This document shows, piece after piece, positions 60,235 through 64,000 of a DNA stretch of 64,000 nt. Within the stretch, counting starts at the first letter, position 1, and each line of letters opens with the position of its first letter. This DNA is from Poindextera sp963719975. Lineage in GTDB: Bacteria; Pseudomonadota; Alphaproteobacteria; Caulobacterales; Caulobacteraceae. The position numbers were made by a program, and so were the translations under genes. Location: the NCBI GenBank assembly GCA_963719975.1, contig CAVRED010000001.1:1-64000 (forward strand). Reading direction: 5' to 3'. Below the pieces are notes generated by a model. That model worked only from the letters and a program-made list of their open reading frames with translations. It was not told the origin of the DNA and ran no database searches.

Positions 60235-60929
60235 GATCCAGGGTCCGCCGGGGTCGCGGCCGGACCGCGGAGCACGATGTCGAACAGATAGCCCAGGGCC
60301 CAGCTCGGCTGGGTCGTCGCCAGATCGAAGCGGGCTACGAGGCGTTGGCGATAAGGCTCGGGCACGGCGCCCGCGATGGGGTCGATGGCGAAAAGGGGAT
60401 CGTCCGGGAAGTACATCTGGGTCACCAGGCGCGTCGCGAAGGCGGGACCCAGCACCGACAGGTGGATATGAGCCGGACGCCAGGCGTTGTGGTGGTTCTT
60501 CCACGGATAGGCGCCCGGACGAACGGTGACGAACCGGTACGCGCCGGCATCATCCGTCACCACCCGCCCCGCGCCGGTGAAGTTCGGATCGAGCGGCGCA
60601 TCCCACTGATCGTTGGCGTGGACGTAGCGGCCCGCCGCGTTGGCCTGCCAGACCTCGACGACCGTCCGGGGCGCCGGGCGCCGGTTCTCGTCGAGCACGC
60701 GGCCGGAGACGATGATCCGCTGGCCGATCGGCGCACCCGCGTGCTGGGTGGTCAGATCGGCCAGCGCCGGGCCCATCAGCCGATCCCAGTCGTCGGGGCC
60801 TGAGATCTCGGTCAAGGTCTGTGGGATGCGCACCAGCGGCAGGCGCGGCGACCGGGCCACCGTGGAGGCATAGGCGGGATGGAGTAAGGGCGGCTGTCCT
60901 TCGTCCTCGCGCGCGTAAAGGTCCGGCAT
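60231..60929 (-). CDS. pcaH: Protocatechuate 3,4-dioxygenase, beta subunit
   Basis: 232 aa from ATG 60929. Catalytic subunit with non-heme Fe(III): VVEVWQANAAGRYVHANDQWDAP and YRFVTVRPGAYPWKNHHNAWRPAHIHLSVLG carry the two Tyr and two His (HIH) iron ligands; FATRLVTQMYFPDDPLF follows. It cleaves protocatechuate to 3-carboxy-cis,cis-muconate. First gene of pcaHGB, divergent from the MetE-like gene across a 155-base promoter region. Confidence 0.95.
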   Translation of the reverse strand: MPDLYAREDEGQPPLLHPAYASTVARSPRLPLVRIPQTLTEISGPDDWDRLMGPALADLTTQHAGAPIGQRIIVSGRVLDENRRPAPRTVVEVWQANAAGRYVHANDQWDAPLDPNFTGAGRVVTDDAGAYRFVTVRPGAYPWKNHHNAWRPAHIHLSVLGPAFATRLVTQMYFPDDPLFAIDPIAGAVPEPYRQRLVARFDLATTQPSWALGYLFDIVLRGPAATPADPGS

Positions 60930-61084
60930 TGGGGATGCCCTCGCGATCGTCGCACGACGTTGGCGCGTCCCGTCAGCGGTGAAAAGGGGAATAGCGGCCG
61001 AACCGCGTGAGCGGGACCGCCCGGCGTCGCGATTCTTCCGGCCGGGATTTTGCTCTAAGACTGCGGCGGGGAGGACCGAGCGCA

Positions 61085-62206
61085 ATGGCCCAGCGGACCC
61101 GTCCGCCGTTTCGCGCCGACCATGTCGGCAGCCTCCTGCGGCCGCCGGCGCTCCTCGCCGCGCGCGAGCAGGCCGCCAAGGGCGATATCGCACGGGCCGA
61201 CCTGCGCGCCGCCGAAGATGCGGCGATCCGCGACGTGGTGGCCCTGCAGGAAGGGCTCGGCCTCCACAGCGTCACCGACGGCGAGTTTCGCCGCACCTAT
61301 TTCCACATCGACTTTCTGGAGCGCTTCGAGGGCGTCTCGGTGAGCGGCGACGGCATCGCCGCGCACTTTCACCGCGAGGACGGCGACCTCGACTTCGCCC
61401 CTCCGCGGCTCGCCATCACCGGCAAGCTCGGGCGGCCGGGACCGATCTTCGGCGAGGACTTCTCCTTCCTCGCCGCCGCAACGCGCGCGACGCCCAAGAT
61501 GACCATCCCCTCGCCCAGCATGGCGCATTTCCGCGGCGGCCGCGAAGCGGTGGACAAGCTCGCCTATCCCGACATCGAGGACTTCTTCGCCGACCTCGCC
61601 CGGGTCTACGCCGAGGAGATCGCCGACCTGGCCGCCCGCGGCTGCCGCTACCTGCAGCTCGACGACACCAATCTCGCCTATCTGTGCGATCCGAAGCTGC
61701 GCGATGGCGCGCGCGCCATCGGGGAAGACCCCGACGCGCTGCCGCTTACTTACGCGCGTCTGATCAACGCGGCGATCGCCGGGCGGCCGGCCGACATGGT
61801 GGTGGCGATCCACCTCTGCCGCGGCAACTTCCGCTCCGCGTGGGTGGCGGAGGGCGGCTACGACCCGGTCGCCGAGGTGCTGTTCGGCGAGATCGACGCC
61901 GACGCCTTCTTCCTCGAATACGACACCGACCGCGCCGGCGACTTCGCGCCGCTGCGCTACGTTCGCCAGGGCAAGTTCGTCGTCCTCGGCCTGGTCAGCA
62001 CCAAGCACGCGCAACTCGAGGCCAAGGACACCCTCAAGCGGCGCCTCGACGCCGCGGCCCGGCTTGTGCCGCTCGAGCGGCTCTGCCTCAGTCCCCAGTG
62101 CGGCTTTTCCTCAACGGTGCACGGCAACGAGATCACGCTGGACGATCAGCGGCGCAAGCTCGGGCTCGTCGTCGAGCTGGCGAGCGAGGTCTGGGGCGGC
62201 GGCTAG
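61085..62206 (+). CDS. Cobalamin-independent methionine synthase-like methyltransferase
   Basis: 373 aa from ATG 61085. FRADHVGSLLRPPALLAARE is the typical opening of MetE C-terminal-domain homologues; LQEGLGLHSVTDGEFRRTYF, GCRYLQLDDTNLAYLCD, VAIHLCRGNFRSAW and LCLSPQCGFSSTVHGNE hold the zinc ligands His and two Cys. Only the C-terminal half of full MetE is present, as in small stand-alone homologues. Its place between pcaH and pobA suggests methyl transfer linked to methoxy-aromatic use or one-carbon balance, but that is inference. The stop is followed 3 bases later by pobA. Confidence 0.8.
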   Translation: MAQRTRPPFRADHVGSLLRPPALLAAREQAAKGDIARADLRAAEDAAIRDVVALQEGLGLHSVTDGEFRRTYFHIDFLERFEGVSVSGDGIAAHFHREDGDLDFAPPRLAITGKLGRPGPIFGEDFSFLAAATRATPKMTIPSPSMAHFRGGREAVDKLAYPDIEDFFADLARVYAEEIADLAARGCRYLQLDDTNLAYLCDPKLRDGARAIGEDPDALPLTYARLINAAIAGRPADMVVAIHLCRGNFRSAWVAEGGYDPVAEVLFGEIDADAFFLEYDTDRAGDFAPLRYVRQGKFVVLGLVSTKHAQLEAKDTLKRRLDAAARLVPLERLCLSPQCGFSSTVHGNEITLDDQRRKLGLVVELASEVWGGG

Positions 62207-62209
62207 GCC

Positions 62210-63397
62210 TTGCGCACCCAGGTTGCGATCATCGGCGCGGGGCCGGCGGGCCTCTTCCTGGCGCACCTCCTGCGCCAGGCCGGCGTGGCGGCCGTGGTTC
62301 TGGAGCAAAGGACGCGCGCCTACGTGGAGGGCCGCGTCAGGGCGGGGGTCCTTGAGTCCATCACCGTCGAACTCCTCGAGCGGCTGGGTCTCGGCGCCCG
62401 CGTGCGCGGCGAGGGCTTGGTCCACACCGGGGTCAACATCGCCCACGCTGGCGATCTGTTCCGCGTCGATTTCGCGGCCCTGACCGGCGGCGCGATCACC
62501 GTCTATGGCCAGCAGGAGGTCATGAAGGACCTCTTCGACGCTGCCGAGGCCCGCGAGCTTCCGATCGTCTTCGAGGCCGAGCACGTCGCGCCGCAGGCGT
62601 TCGAAGCGAACGCGCCGAATGTGACCTGGCGCAAGGACGGCCGCGAGCAGAGGTTGGATTGCGACTTCGTCGTCGGTTGCGACGGCTTTCATGGCGTCAG
62701 TCGCGGCGCCGTTCGCGCCGGGGCCCTGAACGTCTACGAGCGCGTCTATCCGTTCGGCTGGCTCGGGATCCTCGCCGACGTGCCGCCGGCGAGCGACGAG
62801 CTCATCTACTGCAGCCACGATCGAGGGTTCGCGCTCGCCAGCATGCGCTCGGCCACGCGAAGCCGCTACTACATCCAGTGCGGCCTGGACGAGCGGGCCG
62901 AGGCGTGGCCGGACGACCGTTTCTGGGACGAGCTCTGCGTCCGGATGGGCGAGACGGCGGCGGCCGGCGTTGTCCGCGGACCCGCGTTCGAGAAGACCAT
63001 CGCACCCTTGCGCAGCTTCGTCGTCGAGCCGATGCGGCATGGTCGGCTGTTCCTGGCGGGCGACGCCGCCCACATCGTGCCGCCCACGGGCGCCAAGGGC
63101 CTGAACCTGGCCGTCGCCGATGTGATCATCCTCGCCGACGCGCTGGCGGCGTATTTCGCGGAGGGCTCGCAGGCGGGGCTGGACGCCTACTCACGGCGCG
63201 CCCTGGCCCGGGTCTGGACTGCCGAACGGTTCTCGTGGTGGTTCACCCGTCTGACGCACTGCTTTCCGGACGGCGACGACTTCGAGCGCAAGCTCTGCCT
63301 CGCCGAGCTCGACTACCTCCGAGGCTCGCGTAGCGCCCAGACGGTGTTCGCGGAGAACTACGTCGGCCTTCCGATCGCGCCTGCGCTTGTGGGGTGA
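62210..63397 (+). CDS. pobA: 4-hydroxybenzoate 3-monooxygenase
   Basis: 395 aa, intact, TTG start at 62210. VAIIGAGPAGLFLAHLLRQAG (FAD GxGxxG), RAGVLESITVELLERLGLG, FVVGCDGFHGVSR and RLFLAGDAAHIVPPTGAKGLNLAVADV (second FAD motif). EKPI-like substrate residues (YIQCGLDERAEAWPDDRFWDEL) match PobA. It hydroxylates 4-hydroxybenzoate to protocatechuate with NADPH, feeding the PcaGH dioxygenase encoded next door. Translation is probably coupled to the gene before it. Confidence 0.94.
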   Translation: MRTQVAIIGAGPAGLFLAHLLRQAGVAAVVLEQRTRAYVEGRVRAGVLESITVELLERLGLGARVRGEGLVHTGVNIAHAGDLFRVDFAALTGGAITVYGQQEVMKDLFDAAEARELPIVFEAEHVAPQAFEANAPNVTWRKDGREQRLDCDFVVGCDGFHGVSRGAVRAGALNVYERVYPFGWLGILADVPPASDELIYCSHDRGFALASMRSATRSRYYIQCGLDERAEAWPDDRFWDELCVRMGETAAAGVVRGPAFEKTIAPLRSFVVEPMRHGRLFLAGDAAHIVPPTGAKGLNLAVADVIILADALAAYFAEGSQAGLDAYSRRALARVWTAERFSWWFTRLTHCFPDGDDFERKLCLAELDYLRGSRSAQTVFAENYVGLPIAPALVG

Positions 63398-63487
63398 CGG
63401 CTCGGCGGGCGCTTGGGGACCAGCCGCCGAGCGCACGCGCTCTGACCATTCCTAAGCGTCTGAATTATGCATGATATTTGGAAGGAA

Positions 63488-63563
63488 TGGTGGAGCTAAG
63501 CGGAGTCGAACCGCTGACCTCTTGAATGCCATTCAAGCGCTCTACCAGCTGAGCTATAGCCCC
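63488..63563 (-). tRNA. tRNA-Ala(GGC)
   Basis: 76 bases with encoded CCA. Acceptor ggggcta/tagctcc, D arm agctcagctggtagagc, anticodon stem cttga/tcaag with loop atGGCat, variable loop aggtc, T arm agcgg-ttcgact-ccgct. The acceptor has the Ala-typical G-rich start; discriminator A. Confidence 0.95.
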
Positions 63564-63664
63564 GGATTCCGGGTGGTTGCAGGCAGCCTGTCCCGCAAAG
63601 GGGGCGGACCCTATGCCGAGCAGGTCCGCCGATCAAGCCCGGCCATTGGCGGTCTTTTCGGACC

Positions 63665-64000
63665 TCAGTCCGGCTCGTCCTCGGGCAGGCCTTCGATCTC
63701 GTCCTCGAAGTTGTCGTCCTCGTCCTCGTCCTCGAGGAAGGGGATGTCTGCGGCCTCCTCCTCGAGGTCTTCCTCTTCCTCGGCGAAGTCGACGCCCAGG
63801 TCTTCGCCCGGCGGCGCGATCACGCCCTCGGGGGACTCCTCTTCGTCGGCGACCTCGACGGGCTCGGCGGCGGCTTCGTCCACTTCGGGGGTTTCGTCGA
63901 CCTCTTCCTCGAAGCCGTCGGGCTCGACCGCCTCTGGCGCGACGACCTTTTCTTCCGGCTCCTCGTAGTCGGCGGGCGTCGAGCGGGCGCGCACGCGGCG
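63665..64000 (-). CDS. TIGR02300-like acidic protein, 5' end outside the window
   Basis: C-terminal part only; the frame is open to the right edge. RARSTPADYEEPEEKVVAPE is followed by a very acidic stretch: EEEEDLEEEAADIPFLEDEDEDDNFEDEIEG, ending LPEDEPD. This is the Asp/Glu-rich tail of the FYDLN-acid (TIGR02300) family of alphaproteobacteria, whose N-terminal FYDLN/zinc part would lie beyond base 64000. Function unknown; the neighbouring tRNA-Ala supports the usual context. Confidence 0.75.
   Translation of the reverse strand, partial: RRVRARSTPADYEEPEEKVVAPEAVEPDGFEEEVDETPEVDEAAAEPVEVADEEESPEGVIAPPGEDLGVDFAEEEEDLEEEAADIPFLEDEDEDDNFEDEIEGLPEDEPD

Overview
The window looks like chromosomal DNA of a high-GC alphaproteobacterium, most likely Caulobacteraceae (Phenylobacterium/Caulobacter-like). 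The basis is gene content and order: lptC-lptA-lptB-rpoN-hpf-ptsN, an Hsp20 gene followed by a DUF1150 gene, a CHCC zinc-finger protein, a TIGR02300-type acidic protein, and aromatic and inositol catabolism loci. No rRNA operon or CRISPR array is visible.

Left part (1-24.1 kb) is accessory in character. It starts with a decayed IS30-family element and then carries loosely spaced single genes: a Rieske oxygenase, MscL, small envelope and stress proteins, two tandem modules each made of a TIR-TolB-like-TPR protein followed by an APH-type kinase, a Flp pilin, an FtsX-type permease, a cupredoxin, katG with an adjacent Irr/Fur-like regulator fused to a UDG-like domain, and an AraC regulator with a VOC protein. 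At least 13 copies of one palindromic repeat family lie between these genes. I found none to the right of about 24.04 kb.

24.2-28.4 kb is an integrative element arm: a small frameshifted gene, two AlpA-like DNA-binding proteins, a HTH replication-initiator-like protein, an unknown protein and a tyrosine integrase. Its right end is marked by the 3' half of a tRNA-Arg(CCG) gene, cut at the anticodon loop. The intact tRNA, and so the other end, is not in the window, so the left limit of the element is unknown.

28.4-39.4 kb is conserved chromosome: polA, tRNA-Leu(CAG), rnd, LPS transport genes, sigma-54, hibernation factor, EIIA-Ntr and a small heat-shock gene. 39.5-46.8 kb is a myo-inositol catabolic locus: two tandem Gfo/Idh/MocA dehydrogenases convergent with iolC-iolD-iolE-iolB. 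Then follow an exported amidase, a hybrid histidine kinase, galK-galT, a tightly overlapping four-gene operon (Rieske oxygenase, glpD-type dehydrogenase, FAD oxidase, FGGY kinase), the protocatechuate genes pcaH-pcaG-pcaB, a MetE-like methyltransferase and pobA. The window ends with tRNA-Ala(GGC) and a truncated TIGR02300-family gene.

A caution on quality: many genes, including ones normally essential (polA, rpoN, lptB, lptC), are broken by single-base shifts, most of them +1. The density and the genes hit point to uncorrected indels in the assembly rather than real gene death. I therefore give those genes as single loci spanning all frames and note where each shift falls.
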